A stretch of DNA of 64,000 nucleotides. Origin: Mycobacterium paraterrae (GTDB lineage: Bacteria; Actinomycetota; Actinomycetes; Mycobacteriales; Mycobacteriaceae). The notes under the pieces are model-generated. The model had not been told where the DNA came from, searched no databases, and saw only the letters and a program-made list of their open reading frames with translations. Every line of letters begins with the position of its first letter. Position 1 is the first letter of the stretch. This document shows positions 22,335-31,647 of the stretch, one piece after another. The stretch lies in assembly GCF_022430545.2 (NCBI RefSeq), contig NZ_CP092488.2, positions 2,356,001 to 2,420,000 on the forward strand, given 5' to 3'. Made by a program: the position numbers and the translations under genes.

Positions 22335-25330
22335 CTAGCCTCCTCCAACATCGCCACCGCTACCGCCAGGCAGCGCTGCCTGACACTCTCCCAGTTTGCC
22401 TTGGTATCGGACTCGGGCCAACCGTCGTTATCAACATCCGACGGATGCGGGTCAGCGAGGCGACGGACCAACTGGCTGGCGATCCACTGCCGACGGGGTG
22501 ATTGACCAGAGTAATACCTGTCCATACCGGCCAGGACGACCGCGGCGTTCTCGGCATCCATGGTGTCTACCAGTTCGGCGAAATCGGCATAGTCGCGGCT
22601 GCTGTTGCGGCTCATGATCAGGTAGCCCTTGAGCCGCAGCGTCTCGGCGCCGGTCGGGATCTGCAGCCGGTCGCCGGTCGGCAGCTGCACGTGGGTGGTC
22701 TCCACCGGGCTGCGGCGTGCGAAGCGTGGCTGCTCGGCTTCCGCCTCCGCGGCCTGGGCCGCCAGCGCGTCCAGCGCCACCGCGAGCCGGCCGCGCCACA
22801 GCGTGACCGGGTGTACGGGCCGGATCGCGCGGGGCGCCGCCCGGCCCGCGCTGCCGCGGTGCGACAGGCTGCCGACGAACTTGCGGGCCGCCGACTGCGT
22901 GCCGTTGTTGCCGTTGGGTGTGCCGATCACGGCCAGCTGACGGGTGGCCGCGCTGGCGACGTAGGTGCTATCCTTGACCTTTTTCACCGGTTCGCCGCTG
23001 CGTCCGCAGCCGATGAACGCCAGCGGGTCGGCGACGGTGATCGCGTCAGGCACCATGTTCTTCAATCGGGCCGCGGACTTGAGCACGATCTTCAGGTCCG
23101 CACTGGGCACCGCGGGCGCCGAGATGTTGTCGGGAATCATTAGCACATCGCCGAGATCGACTGCAGGCAAAGGCTTTTCGAAGTCGACGGATGGCAGGAT
23201 GCGTTCCAGCCAGGCGGGCAGCCACCAGTTCCACTCGGCGAATACCGCCATCAGCGCCGGCACCATCACCAATCGCACCACGGTGGCATCGACGGCGATC
23301 GCCACCGCGCAGGCCACCCCGATCTCGGCTACCAAAGGCATGCCGGCAAACGCGAACCCGATGAACACCGCAATCATGATCAGCGCCGCGCTGGTGATCG
23401 TCCGCGCGCTGGTGCTCACGCCGTAGGCCACCGCGTCGCGGGTGTTGCCGGTCTGCAGGAACCGTTCCCGGATCCGGGTCAGCAGGAAGATCTCGTAGTC
23501 CATCGACAGGCCGAACGTCATCGCCAGCACCAACGGCGGAACCGTGCTGTCAATCGAGGTGATCGGCGCAAAGCCCAACTTCTCCAGCCAGCCCCATTGG
23601 AACACCATCACCAGGCTGCCGTAGGCCGCGGCCACCGACAGCATCGTCATCACCACGCCCTTGAGGGCCAGAAACACCGACTGGATCGACAGCAGCAGCA
23701 TCACGAACGCGATCAGAGCGACGAACACCAGCACCAGCCACTGGGTCTTGGACACTTCGTCGTCGAAGTCCTTGATCAGCGCGGTCGGTCCACCGACACT
23801 GATCTCCGCCGAGCCGGTCGCGGCCTGGGGGACGTGGGTGCGCATCCAGGAGATGGTGTTGCGGGCGCCGAGGTCCTCGGGGTCCACCGACAGCATCGCC
23901 GACAGCATCGCGCTGCTGTTGTCGTCGGCGAACACCGGCGGCGCCACCGAGACGATGTTGGGCGACTTGCCGATCTGGTCGCGGACCGCAGCCAACGTCT
24001 GGGCGTGGGTGGCCGACGATGCCTCACCGTTGGGAAAGCTCACCAACACCTGTATCGGGCCGAGCGCACCGGGCCCGAGCGCCTCGGACGCGGCCGACAC
24101 ACCGGCGCGGATTTCGTGCGACGAGTTGAACTGCCGAAGCAGGCTATTGCCCAACACCATCGACAGTGCCGGTATCGCCATCGCCAGCAGCACGGCCGCC
24201 GCCGCCGAGGCTGACGCCCACGGCCGGTGCATGACACCGCCGATCCAGTGTGTCCAGAACCGCGACTGCGTGGTCTCGGCGCGCCGCGACCAGTGCAGCA
24301 CCGACGAACGCTTGGCGGCCGACCGGCCGAACGTGGCGAGCACCGCCGGCGTCATGGTCGTCGACGTCAGCATGGCGACGGCCACCGCGAGGATGGCGCC
24401 GGTGGCCATCGACGTCAGGGCCGGAGTGTTGATCAGGTAGATGCCGGTCAACGACGCCACGACGGTCATTCCCGACAGCGCGACGGCCAGCCCCGACGTG
24501 GCCATCGCCGCGTCGATCGCCTCCTGCGGCTGACGCCCGGCCCGCAGCTCCTCGCGGAAACGCATCAGGATGAACAGCGAATAATCGACGGCCAGGGCGA
24601 TGCCGAACATCGACACCGTCGACGTCACGAACACCGACATCACGGTGTAGGCCGACAACAGATAGACCAGGCCCATCGTGATGATCACGGTGACGATGCC
24701 GAGCGCGAGCGGGATCGCTGCGGCGGCCAGTGAACCGAACACCGCCAACAACACGATCAGGATGATTGGAAGGTTCCACTGCTCGGCCTTGGCGATGTCG
24801 TGTTTGGTGTTGGCCGCCGCGGCCGTGCTCAACGCCCCCTGCCCGATCACATAGAGCCGCACGCGGCCGTCCCGCATCTGGCCCGGCCGTTCGCCCTGGA
24901 CACCGACTTTGACCCGCAGCTTTTTGGCGGCGTCGCTGGCGCTGTTGTTGGCGGCGCTGTCGAGTCGCAGCGAGACCACATACGGCCGGTCCGGCTGCGG
25001 CGACGGCTGCGCGGGGTTGGGCACCACCACGACGTCGGGCTGCTGCTTGGCGACCTGCTGGAGGAACGCGGCGGCCGCCGTCATGTCCTCGTAGCTGGCA
25101 TCCGCGCGTGGGGCGGCGACCAGCGCCAACGGGGATGTGCCCTGGTCGGGGTAGTGCGCCTCCAGCGCGTCGTGCACCTTCAGCGACTGGGATCCCGGTA
25201 CCTCGAACCCACCGCCGGTGAGATGACCCGACGAGGTCAGCACCAGGTAGACGGCAGGGATCAGCGCCAGCAGCCAGCCGCTGAAGACCAGCCAGCGACC
25301 TCTGCGCAGGCTGCTGCTCAAGCGCATCAT
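22331..25330 (-). CDS. mmpL11: RND-family transporter MmpL11
   Basis: 999 aa, ATG at 25330 (a second ATG follows directly). The N-terminus MMRLSSSLRRGRWLVFSGWL matches MmpL11. There are about 12 transmembrane helices in two RND repeats, with periplasmic domains after TM1 and TM7. The proton-relay motifs are FGIALAVDYSLFILMRFREE in TM4 and LVLAMTFGLSMDYEIFLLTR in TM10. A cytoplasmic C-terminal region of about 270 residues includes PVETTHVQLPTGDRLQIPTG. MmpL11 of M. tuberculosis exports wax esters and long-chain triacylglycerols and takes part in heme uptake with Rv0203. Here it is divergent from the Rv0203-like gene. At 999 aa it is about 30 residues longer than the M. tuberculosis protein, mostly in the C-terminal tail. 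Confidence 0.95.
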   Translation of the reverse strand: MMRLSSSLRRGRWLVFSGWLLALIPAVYLVLTSSGHLTGGGFEVPGSQSLKVHDALEAHYPDQGTSPLALVAAPRADASYEDMTAAAAFLQQVAKQQPDVVVVPNPAQPSPQPDRPYVVSLRLDSAANNSASDAAKKLRVKVGVQGERPGQMRDGRVRLYVIGQGALSTAAAANTKHDIAKAEQWNLPIILIVLLAVFGSLAAAAIPLALGIVTVIITMGLVYLLSAYTVMSVFVTSTVSMFGIALAVDYSLFILMRFREELRAGRQPQEAIDAAMATSGLAVALSGMTVVASLTGIYLINTPALTSMATGAILAVAVAMLTSTTMTPAVLATFGRSAAKRSSVLHWSRRAETTQSRFWTHWIGGVMHRPWASASAAAAVLLAMAIPALSMVLGNSLLRQFNSSHEIRAGVSAASEALGPGALGPIQVLVSFPNGEASSATHAQTLAAVRDQIGKSPNIVSVAPPVFADDNSSAMLSAMLSVDPEDLGARNTISWMRTHVPQAATGSAEISVGGPTALIKDFDDEVSKTQWLVLVFVALIAFVMLLLSIQSVFLALKGVVMTMLSVAAAYGSLVMVFQWGWLEKLGFAPITSIDSTVPPLVLAMTFGLSMDYEIFLLTRIRERFLQTGNTRDAVAYGVSTSARTITSAALIMIAVFIGFAFAGMPLVAEIGVACAVAIAVDATVVRLVMVPALMAVFAEWNWWLPAWLERILPSVDFEKPLPAVDLGDVLMIPDNISAPAVPSADLKIVLKSAARLKNMVPDAITVADPLAFIGCGRSGEPVKKVKDSTYVASAATRQLAVIGTPNGNNGTQSAARKFVGSLSHRGSAGRAAPRAIRPVHPVTLWRGRLAVALDALAAQAAEAEAEQPRFARRSPVETTHVQLPTGDRLQIPTGAETLRLKGYLIMSRNSSRDYADFAELVDTMDAENAAVVLAGMDRYYSGQSPRRQWIASQLVRRLADPHPSDVDNDGWPESDTKANWESVRQRCLAVAVAMLEEAR

Positions 25331-25682
25331 GAAGTGCTGGATGTCTTCTCTCCCCGCATCCGTTGCCCTGCGCCGACCCGCCGCGCCTGGCTACGCCGTC
25401 CGGTGCTCGCCACGGCCGCGCCTGCGATCGCCGCGAATTTGTGCGTGTCCGCGAGCCTACCGCAGGCAACCGTGTACGCAGCGGGCTTCCGGGTCGCTGA
25501 GCTGCAACGACTCCGTAACGGCGGCAATTCCCACATAGCTGTTCCACAGGTGTGATGAGATCCCTTTCCGCGAAGTGGCGACCCCGCCGGATTCGATGGC
25601 AGGATGACGACGACGTGCCGGCCCAGCGCCGGCGGTTTCTGGGGACAACGAGTTTCGCCCCGCACGCCCACAAGGAGCACGA
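25331..25682. other. 352-bp divergent intergenic region between mmpL11 and the hemophore-like gene
   Basis: No convincing gene is seen in either strand: the open frames here are short and have Arg/Pro-rich out-of-frame composition. The region must hold both divergent promoters. AAGGAG at 25673-25678 is the ribosome site of the hemophore-like gene. No recognisable iron (IdeR) box was found by eye. Confidence 0.5.
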
Positions 25683-26231
25683 ATGAAGTCCCTGACCGGG
25701 AGCACCGCGACGCTTCGTCGTCGCTTGATCGGCGTCCTGACCGCGACCGGACTGGGCGGCACCGCCGCAGTCGTGCTGCTCTCCGCTCCCTCGGCGGTCG
25801 GCGCCTCCGACCCGTGCGCGGCCAGCGAGATGGCCCGCACGATCAGCAACGTGGCGCGCTCGGCGGGCGACTACCTCGACGGCCACCCCGAGACCAACCA
25901 GGCGATGACATCGGTGATGCAGCAGCCGGCCGGCCCGAGCTCGGTCACCTCGCTCAAGAGCTACTTCGACACCAATCCCAAGGCGGCCAGCGATTTACAG
26001 ACCATCGCGTCGCCGCTAGCGGGACTGTCCACCCGGTGCAAGATGCCGATCAGCCTGCCCCAGGTGCTCGGGTTCATGCAGTCGGCGCAGGGTGCCCTTC
26101 CCGGTGGCCTGCCGGGCGCGGCGCAGGCTATCTCCGGCGCTCAGAACGCGATCCCGGGCGGCGCAGCGACGGTCCCGGGTGCCGCAGCGGCAATGCCAAG
26201 TGGCGCCGGCGCGTTCAGCGCCTTCAAGTGA
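25683..26231 (+). CDS. secreted hemophore-like protein (Rv0203-like) with extended tail
   Basis: 182 aa, ATG with AAGGAG 5 nt upstream. Signal peptide about residues 1-41 (GVLTATGLGGTAAVVLLSAP, cleavage near VGA-SD). The mature helical domain begins SDPCAASEMARTI and closes with LSTRCKMPISLPQVLGFM; its two Cys probably form a disulfide, as in the mycobacterial hemophore family. Rv0203 of M. tuberculosis (136 aa) binds heme and passes it to MmpL3/MmpL11. Here a C-terminal tail of about 50 residues rich in Ala, Gly and Pro (QAISGAQNAIPGGAATVPGA) is added. The placement between mmpL11 and mmpL3 is conserved. Its stop lies inside the convergent neighbour by 8 nt. Confidence 0.8.
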   Translation: MKSLTGSTATLRRRLIGVLTATGLGGTAAVVLLSAPSAVGASDPCAASEMARTISNVARSAGDYLDGHPETNQAMTSVMQQPAGPSSVTSLKSYFDTNPKAASDLQTIASPLAGLSTRCKMPISLPQVLGFMQSAQGALPGGLPGAAQAISGAQNAIPGGAATVPGAAAAMPSGAGAFSAFK

Positions 26232-27294
26232 GTCCCTCGACCCGATTCGGGTCGAGGTGGTTGTCGCTGCGGAACATGAAGAAGAACACCACCCAGCCGA
26301 TTGCGGCCAACACCAGCCAGCTGACCAGGCGGTAGATCAGCATCGTCGAGACCGCAGTCGACAGCGACATGCCGCTGGACACCAGGCTCGGTACCAGTAC
26401 CGCCTCGACCATCAGCAACCCGCCGGGCATCAGCGGAATCGTCCCGACCGCGCGGGCTGCCGCGCAGGCTACGGTCAGCCCCCCGAGCGAGACGTGCGAT
26501 GCGCCCGCCGCGTAGGCCGCGCATGCCAGGCACGCGACGTCGGCGAACCGGTTGACCACCGACCAGCTGAACGCGGCCGCCACGTCGCGGCGCGTCAGGC
26601 TCACCGACTCGAGCTGGCAGAGCATCTGCCGCCACTTGGCCAGCCCGGCGTCGGACGGCTTGCCGCGTAGCGCATTGAACCGCGCCAGCACCCGGCACCC
26701 GATGCCCTCGATCAACTCGGGCCGTGACGCCACGGCCTGAGCCAACAGCAGCAGCGCGACGAAGCCGCCCAGCGTGAACAGCAACGAGAACGGGTTGTTC
26801 TTCGCGCCGAGCACGAATGCACCGCCCAGCCCGAGCAGCGCCAACCCCACCGCCTGCAGCACCCCCGACATCACCAGCTGCCAGGACGCCACCAACGTCG
26901 AGGCACCCCAAAGCCGTTGCTGCCGAAGCAGAAACGTCGCCGCGATCACCGGGCCACCGGGCAGCGTCGTACTCAAAGAGTTGGCCGCGTAGTACGCGGC
27001 CTCGGAGCGAAACTTGTGCACCCGTACCCCCGCCGAGGCCAGCAGGGTCCGCTGCACCTCGGCGAAACTGTGCATCAACACGATCGCGGCCACCGCACAC
27101 GCCAGCAGCCACCACCAGTCGGCCGCGTACAGGCTTCGCGTCGCAGTGGTCAGCTGGTCCCAGGCCAGCGCCACCTCGACGGTCAGCACGGTCGCCACCA
27201 CCGCCAGCGTCACCCACCGCAGCCACCAATACCGACTGCGGGCACGCTCGGGGACCTGACCGTCGACGTTCCTGGCCGGCGCGTCGTGCGACAC
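26224..27294 (-). CDS. LPG synthase/flippase-like integral membrane protein (Rv0204c-like)
   Basis: 356 aa from GTG 27294, chosen because TACGCT stands 6 nt upstream; a longer frame to 27384 would run into the divergent promoter. There are about eight transmembrane helices. The motif AAYYAANSLSTTLPGGPVIA and the later AARAVGTIPLMPGGLLMVEA are the two conserved loops of the lysylphosphatidylglycerol synthase TM-domain (UPF0104) family. Such proteins are flippase-like and may move lipid intermediates across the membrane. In M. tuberculosis this gene lies in the mmpL3-mmpL11 block. No synthase domain is attached. Substrate is unknown. Confidence 0.8.
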   Translation of the reverse strand: MSHDAPARNVDGQVPERARSRYWWLRWVTLAVVATVLTVEVALAWDQLTTATRSLYAADWWWLLACAVAAIVLMHSFAEVQRTLLASAGVRVHKFRSEAAYYAANSLSTTLPGGPVIAATFLLRQQRLWGASTLVASWQLVMSGVLQAVGLALLGLGGAFVLGAKNNPFSLLFTLGGFVALLLLAQAVASRPELIEGIGCRVLARFNALRGKPSDAGLAKWRQMLCQLESVSLTRRDVAAAFSWSVVNRFADVACLACAAYAAGASHVSLGGLTVACAAARAVGTIPLMPGGLLMVEAVLVPSLVSSGMSLSTAVSTMLIYRLVSWLVLAAIGWVVFFFMFRSDNHLDPNRVEGLT

Positions 27295-27300
27295 GCGATT

Positions 27301-27306
27301 AGCGTA
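27301..27306 (-). promoter_or_regulatory. leaderless -10 box (TACGCT) of the flippase-like gene
   Basis: On the minus strand TACGCT is followed by 6 nt and the GTG at 27294. Confidence 0.55.
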
Positions 27307-27405
27307 ACTCCGCAGGTGGCGCTGGAAGGGTTGCGCGACGCCGGTGTTTGCGCGTGCCCAATGGAGTCGACCAAGCAGCTCCACAATTTACGACCCCGAG
27401 ATGTC

Positions 27406-27411
27406 TAGGCT
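27406..27411 (+). promoter_or_regulatory. leaderless -10 box (TAGGCT) of the AI-2E family gene
   Basis: TAGGCT lies 7 nt before ATG 27419, which favours this ATG over the in-frame upstream codons at 27344 and 27401. Confidence 0.55.
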
Positions 27412-27418
27412 GGCCGGT

Positions 27419-28561
27419 ATGGCATCACAGGGCTCGGCCGACTACGCCGACTCGGTAGAACCGATCGTCCGCAAAACCGCAGCCTGGTCCTGGCGCCTCC
27501 TAGTGATTCTGGCCGCCATCGTGGCGTTGCTGATGGTGATCAAGCGGCTCGAAGTCATCGTCGTCCCGCTGCTGCTGGCCCTGATGCTCAGCGCGTTGCT
27601 GGTCCCGATCGTCGACTTCCTGGATCGCCGCGGCGCGCCTCGCGGCGGGGCGGTGGCGCTGGTGATCCTGGGGGGCTTCGCGATCCTCGGCGGGATCTTG
27701 ACCTTTGTCGTCAGCCAGTTCATCGTCGGTGTGCCGGATCTGGTCAACCAGGTCACCCGTAGCATCGACTCCGCCAAGAGGTGGCTGATCGAGGGGCCGC
27801 TGCATCTGAGCCGCCAGCAGATCGACAACGCCGGCAACTCGGCGATCCAAGCGCTGCAACACAATCAGGAGAAAGTGACCAGCGGCGCACTGTCGACCGC
27901 GACCGCCACCGCTGAAATCGTCACGGCCGCACTGCTCGTGCTGTTCACGCTCATCTTCTTCCTCTACGGCGGACGCAATATCTGGCACTACGTCACCAAG
28001 CTGTTCCCGAGCGATCACCGTGAGCGGGTGCGCGTCGCGGGTGGCGCGGGATTTCGCGCGCTGACCGGGTACGTGCGGGCCACCTTCTTGGTGGCCCTGG
28101 TCGACGCAGTGGGCATCGGCACCGGGTTGGCGATCATGTCGGTGCCGTTGGCCCTGCCCCTGGCCTCGCTGGTGTTCCTCGGGGCATTCATCCCACTGGT
28201 CGGTGCCGTGCTCAGCGGCTTCCTGGCGGTAATCGTGGCCTTGCTAGCGAAGGGCTTTGTTTACGCGCTGATCACGCTGGGCCTGCTGGTCGCGGTCAAC
28301 CAACTCGAAGCCCACATCCTGCAGCCGCTGGTGATGGGCCGAGCGGTCTCGATCCATCCGCTGGCGGTCGTGGTGGCGATTTCGACAGGAGGCGTGCTGG
28401 CCGGCGTCGTCGGCGCACTGCTGTCCGTCCCGACCGTCGCGTTCTTCAACAACGCGTTCAAGGTGTTGCTGGCCAACGATCCGGACTCGGCGGTGGAAGA
28501 CGGCGACGATTCGCTGATCCAGGCCGAAGCCGACGACCCGGAACCTGTCACAAGCGAGTAA
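27419..28561 (+). CDS. AI-2E family transporter-like membrane protein (Rv0205-like)
   Basis: 380 aa from ATG 27419. It has the UPF0118/AI-2E topology: two or three N-terminal helices (LLVILAAIVALLMVIKRLEV), a soluble helical insert (about 100-165, DLVNQVTRSIDSAKRWLIEG), and five C-terminal helices with family motifs FLGAFIPLVGAVLSG and LEAHILQPLVMGRAVSIHPL. Members export autoinducer-2, siderophores or Na+ depending on species. Actinobacteria generally lack a LuxS/AI-2 circuit, so the AI-2 name says little here. The C-terminus is acidic. It is convergent with mmpL3. Confidence 0.85.
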   Translation: MASQGSADYADSVEPIVRKTAAWSWRLLVILAAIVALLMVIKRLEVIVVPLLLALMLSALLVPIVDFLDRRGAPRGGAVALVILGGFAILGGILTFVVSQFIVGVPDLVNQVTRSIDSAKRWLIEGPLHLSRQQIDNAGNSAIQALQHNQEKVTSGALSTATATAEIVTAALLVLFTLIFFLYGGRNIWHYVTKLFPSDHRERVRVAGGAGFRALTGYVRATFLVALVDAVGIGTGLAIMSVPLALPLASLVFLGAFIPLVGAVLSGFLAVIVALLAKGFVYALITLGLLVAVNQLEAHILQPLVMGRAVSIHPLAVVVAISTGGVLAGVVGALLSVPTVAFFNNAFKVLLANDPDSAVEDGDDSLIQAEADDPEPVTSE

Positions 28562-28626
28562 CGCGAACCGGATCCCTCGCCGAGCGTGCAGGTTATCCAC
28601 GCGCCTTCGGGTGGTTTCACGGTCAT

Positions 28627-28647
28627 TAGCCGCACAGTCGGCGGCTA
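28627..28647. terminator. hairpin between convergent genes
   Basis: 7-bp perfect arms TAGCCGC and GCGGCTA with a 7-nt loop lie between the AI-2E-family gene and mmpL3. No U-tract follows on either strand, as is usual for mycobacterial terminators; function as a bidirectional terminator is inferred. Confidence 0.4.
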
Positions 28648-28682
28648 TCCGCGGCATCGCCCGGGCCCGGTAAGGCCACCAG

Positions 28683-31598
28683 TTACATGCGGCCCTCTCG
28701 GCGCAGCAGGTCCGCGGCGCTGAGGCCGCCGCCGCGGCGCGGACGCGGCTGGTCGCCGCGGGCGTTCATCTTCTCGGTGGCGGCGTCGGCGTCCTTCTCC
28801 TCACGCGGCGGGGTCGGGATCGCGGTGGTGACATCTTCCGGCGATTCGTTGGCCGGCGGGCCCGACGGCGTGTCCCGCGGCGGGACCTGCAGGGCGCGGG
28901 TCTCGTCGGCGGACGGCTGCGGCGGCTGCGGGCCGGGTTTACCGCCGCGCAGGTCGCTCAGCCAGGACTCGATCTCCCGGTCCTCGCCGCGCGGGGGAGC
29001 GGGGGGCCGCCCCGGCGCAGGGGCCGCCGACGGATTTGGCTGTGCCGAAAAGCGGGTAGTCGCAGGCTCTTTCGGCTGCGCCGGATTGGTCATCCGGGTG
29101 GTACCCGCCGCCGACGGCGGCGCGTCTTTGACCGGCGGCCGTACATCTGGCCGCTGCACGGGCGGCGGCGGCGCCGTGGGCCGGGCCGGCCGCTGTGCGC
29201 CCTCGGCGGTGGGGTGCGTGGGGTCGTGCGGCGGCCGGGGAGCCGGCGTGACCGGGGGACGGGTGGTCGCGGGCCGCGCAGTCCGGGCCCGCGCCGACGG
29301 CACCTTGCGCTCGTCGGGCAGGTGAATCTCGCCGAGCCCCAGGCGGTTCTGCAGACGCTTCATCCAATGCGGAGCCCACCAGCAGTCGTCGCCGAGCAAC
29401 TTCATCACCGACGGCACCAGGAACATCCGGACCACGGTGGCGTCGAGCAACAGCGCCGCCATCAAGCCGAAGGCCAGGTATTTCATCATGACCAGATCGG
29501 AGAAGATGAACGAGCCGGCTACCACGGCGAGCACCAACGCGGCCGCGGTGATCAGGCGGCCCGTCGTCGCCGTACCGATCCGGATGGCCTCGGCCGTCGA
29601 CATGCCCCGCGCCCGGGCCTCCACCATTCGGGACACCAGGAAGACCTCGTAGTCGGTGGCCAGGCCGAACCCGACCGCAACGACCAGGGCGATCAACACC
29701 ACCATCAGCGGCGTCGCGGTGAAGTTCAGCCACTTCGACAAATGTCCGTCGACGAAAATCCAGGTGAGGATTCCCAGGGTGGACCCCAGCGTCAGGGCGC
29801 TCATCACTGCTGCCTTGATCGGTAGCACCACCGAGCCGAAGGCCAGGAACATCAGCAGCATGGTGGTGGTCAGCAATACGACCAACATCAACGGGGCCTT
29901 ATCGAAGAGGCTGTGAATGCTGTCCTGCTCGAGCGCCGGCACGCCACCGACCAGCAGGGTCAGTCCGCGCGGTGGTGTGATCGATCGCAGCTCGTTGATC
30001 TTCTTGGCGGCGTCGTTGGCGTTGACCAGACCGTTCTGGATCACCCGGACCGAGTCGTCTTTCGGGTGGGCGCCGTTCGGGCCCGAGACACAGGGGTTGC
30101 CCTCGATCGTCGGGCAGGCCCGCTCCTGCCAGGTGGTGTCGGTGAAGCCGCTGATCGACGCGGCGTCATTGCGCACCTCGGCGACCTGCTGGTCGGTGAC
30201 CTTGCTGTGGTTGTTGCTCTCGATCACCAACGTCAGCTGGTTGGTGCGATAGCCCGGGAACAGTTTGTCGAAGTTCTCCTGCGCCAACCGAACCGAGTTG
30301 TCCGGCGGCAGATACTTCTCGCTCATGCCGCCGAAGGCCAGGTTGTGCAACGGGATGACGAGCGCGATCATGCCGACGATGATCGGGATGGCGAACACCA
30401 GCGGCCGCTGCATGACGACGTTGACCAGCTTGCCCCAGAACCCGGCCTCGACCTCTTCGCGGGTTTTGGTCTTCTGCAGCCGGTCGGCCAGCCAGTTCAG
30501 GTAGGCCCGGGACGGCTTCCAGTTCGCCAGGAACGGGATGCGGAACAGCGTGCGCACCCCGAGCGCGTCGACGTGCTTACCCAGAATCGCCAGAGCCGCC
30601 GGCAGCAGCGTGATCGACAGGATCGCGGCCAGCGACACCGAGATGATCACGGCGTACGTCAGCGACTTCACGAAGCCCTGCGGCAACAGGAACAGGCTCG
30701 CCGCCGACACCGCGATCAACGTCGCGGAGAACACCACCGTGCGACCGGCCGTCATCACCGTGCGGCGTACTGCCGCCTCGGTGTCGTAGCCCTCGGCGAT
30801 CTCTTCACGGAACCGGCTCACCACGAACAACCCGTAGTCGATCGCGATACCGAAGCCCATCATCGACACCACGGGCTGGGCAAAGAAGTGCACGGGCCCG
30901 AACTCGGCCAACAGCCGCAAAATGCCCGTCGACCCGGCAATGCTCAGGCCGCCGACGATGGCCGGCAGCGATGCCGCCACCGCACCACCGAAGACCAGGA
31001 ACAGCACGACCGCGACCAGCGGCAGCGCCAGCACCTCCATGCGCTTCTGGTCGGTGGCGATCGTCCCGGTCAACGCGCTGGCGATCGGCTCCAGACCCGC
31101 CAGCTGAATCTTGCCGTCGTTGAGCTTCTGGAGATCGGGCTCGATGTCCTTGTAATTGGTCAGGATCGTGTCGTCGTCGTCGCCCTTGAGCGGGATGCTG
31201 ACGAAGGTGTGCTTGCCGTCCTCACTGGCCATGCCCTTGATGACGGAGTCGGTGCTGGTCGGGGCCGCGAGCCAGCCGGCCCAGCCGACGACCTGGTCGG
31301 GGTGGTCTTTCTTGAAGGTGTTGAGCTCGTCGACGACTTTTTTCTGCCAGGCCGGGTCGTTGATCGACTTGGGGGCGGTGAACGTTGCCACGATGTGGCT
31401 GGTCCGGTCGCGGCCGTAGGTGTTGTCACCGAGCACCGATGCCTTGACCGACTGGCTGCCGTCGTCGTAGAAACCACTCTGCGTGACGTGCTTACCCAGG
31501 CTGATCCCGAAGATGCCGCCGAGCAGGCTCAGCGCCACCATCACGCCGATCACGATGAACCGATAGCGATATACAGTTCGACCCCACCAGGCGAACAC
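28683..31598 (-). CDS. mmpL3: trehalose monomycolate flippase MmpL3
   Basis: 971 aa, GTG at 31598 with AAGGAG upstream. It is the essential RND transporter that moves trehalose monomycolate across the inner membrane for mycolate layer synthesis. The start MFAWWGRTVYRYRFIVIGVM is that of MmpL3. The two proton-relay Asp-Tyr pairs are at about 254-255 (GFGIAIDYGLFVVSRFREEI) and 649-650 (VGFGLATDYEVFLVSR). The second periplasmic domain has a conserved Cys pair (QERACPTIEGNPCVSG). The C-terminal cytoplasmic tail of about 215 residues is Pro/Arg-rich and disordered. It follows trmB and the NYN gene on the same strand and is probably cotranscribed with them. Confidence 0.97.
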   Translation of the reverse strand: MFAWWGRTVYRYRFIVIGVMVALSLLGGIFGISLGKHVTQSGFYDDGSQSVKASVLGDNTYGRDRTSHIVATFTAPKSINDPAWQKKVVDELNTFKKDHPDQVVGWAGWLAAPTSTDSVIKGMASEDGKHTFVSIPLKGDDDDTILTNYKDIEPDLQKLNDGKIQLAGLEPIASALTGTIATDQKRMEVLALPLVAVVLFLVFGGAVAASLPAIVGGLSIAGSTGILRLLAEFGPVHFFAQPVVSMMGFGIAIDYGLFVVSRFREEIAEGYDTEAAVRRTVMTAGRTVVFSATLIAVSAASLFLLPQGFVKSLTYAVIISVSLAAILSITLLPAALAILGKHVDALGVRTLFRIPFLANWKPSRAYLNWLADRLQKTKTREEVEAGFWGKLVNVVMQRPLVFAIPIIVGMIALVIPLHNLAFGGMSEKYLPPDNSVRLAQENFDKLFPGYRTNQLTLVIESNNHSKVTDQQVAEVRNDAASISGFTDTTWQERACPTIEGNPCVSGPNGAHPKDDSVRVIQNGLVNANDAAKKINELRSITPPRGLTLLVGGVPALEQDSIHSLFDKAPLMLVVLLTTTMLLMFLAFGSVVLPIKAAVMSALTLGSTLGILTWIFVDGHLSKWLNFTATPLMVVLIALVVAVGFGLATDYEVFLVSRMVEARARGMSTAEAIRIGTATTGRLITAAALVLAVVAGSFIFSDLVMMKYLAFGLMAALLLDATVVRMFLVPSVMKLLGDDCWWAPHWMKRLQNRLGLGEIHLPDERKVPSARARTARPATTRPPVTPAPRPPHDPTHPTAEGAQRPARPTAPPPPVQRPDVRPPVKDAPPSAAGTTRMTNPAQPKEPATTRFSAQPNPSAAPAPGRPPAPPRGEDREIESWLSDLRGGKPGPQPPQPSADETRALQVPPRDTPSGPPANESPEDVTTAIPTPPREEKDADAATEKMNARGDQPRPRRGGGLSAADLLRREGRM

Positions 31599-31647
31599 GT
31601 AAGCTCCTTACTGGATCTGCGACGACCCGCGCATTGATGTTGAGTTG

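Noticed and set aside
24144..25886. 580-codon minus-strand frame overlapping mmpL11 and its upstream region
   Set aside because: Composition is Arg/Gly/Ala-rich without domains, and it overlaps most of the N-terminal half of mmpL11 in another frame.
29913..31637. 574-codon plus-strand frame opposite mmpL3
   Set aside because: Shadow of the mmpL3 codon structure: rich in Arg, Gln and His and lacking any motif, while MmpL3 is complete on the other strand.
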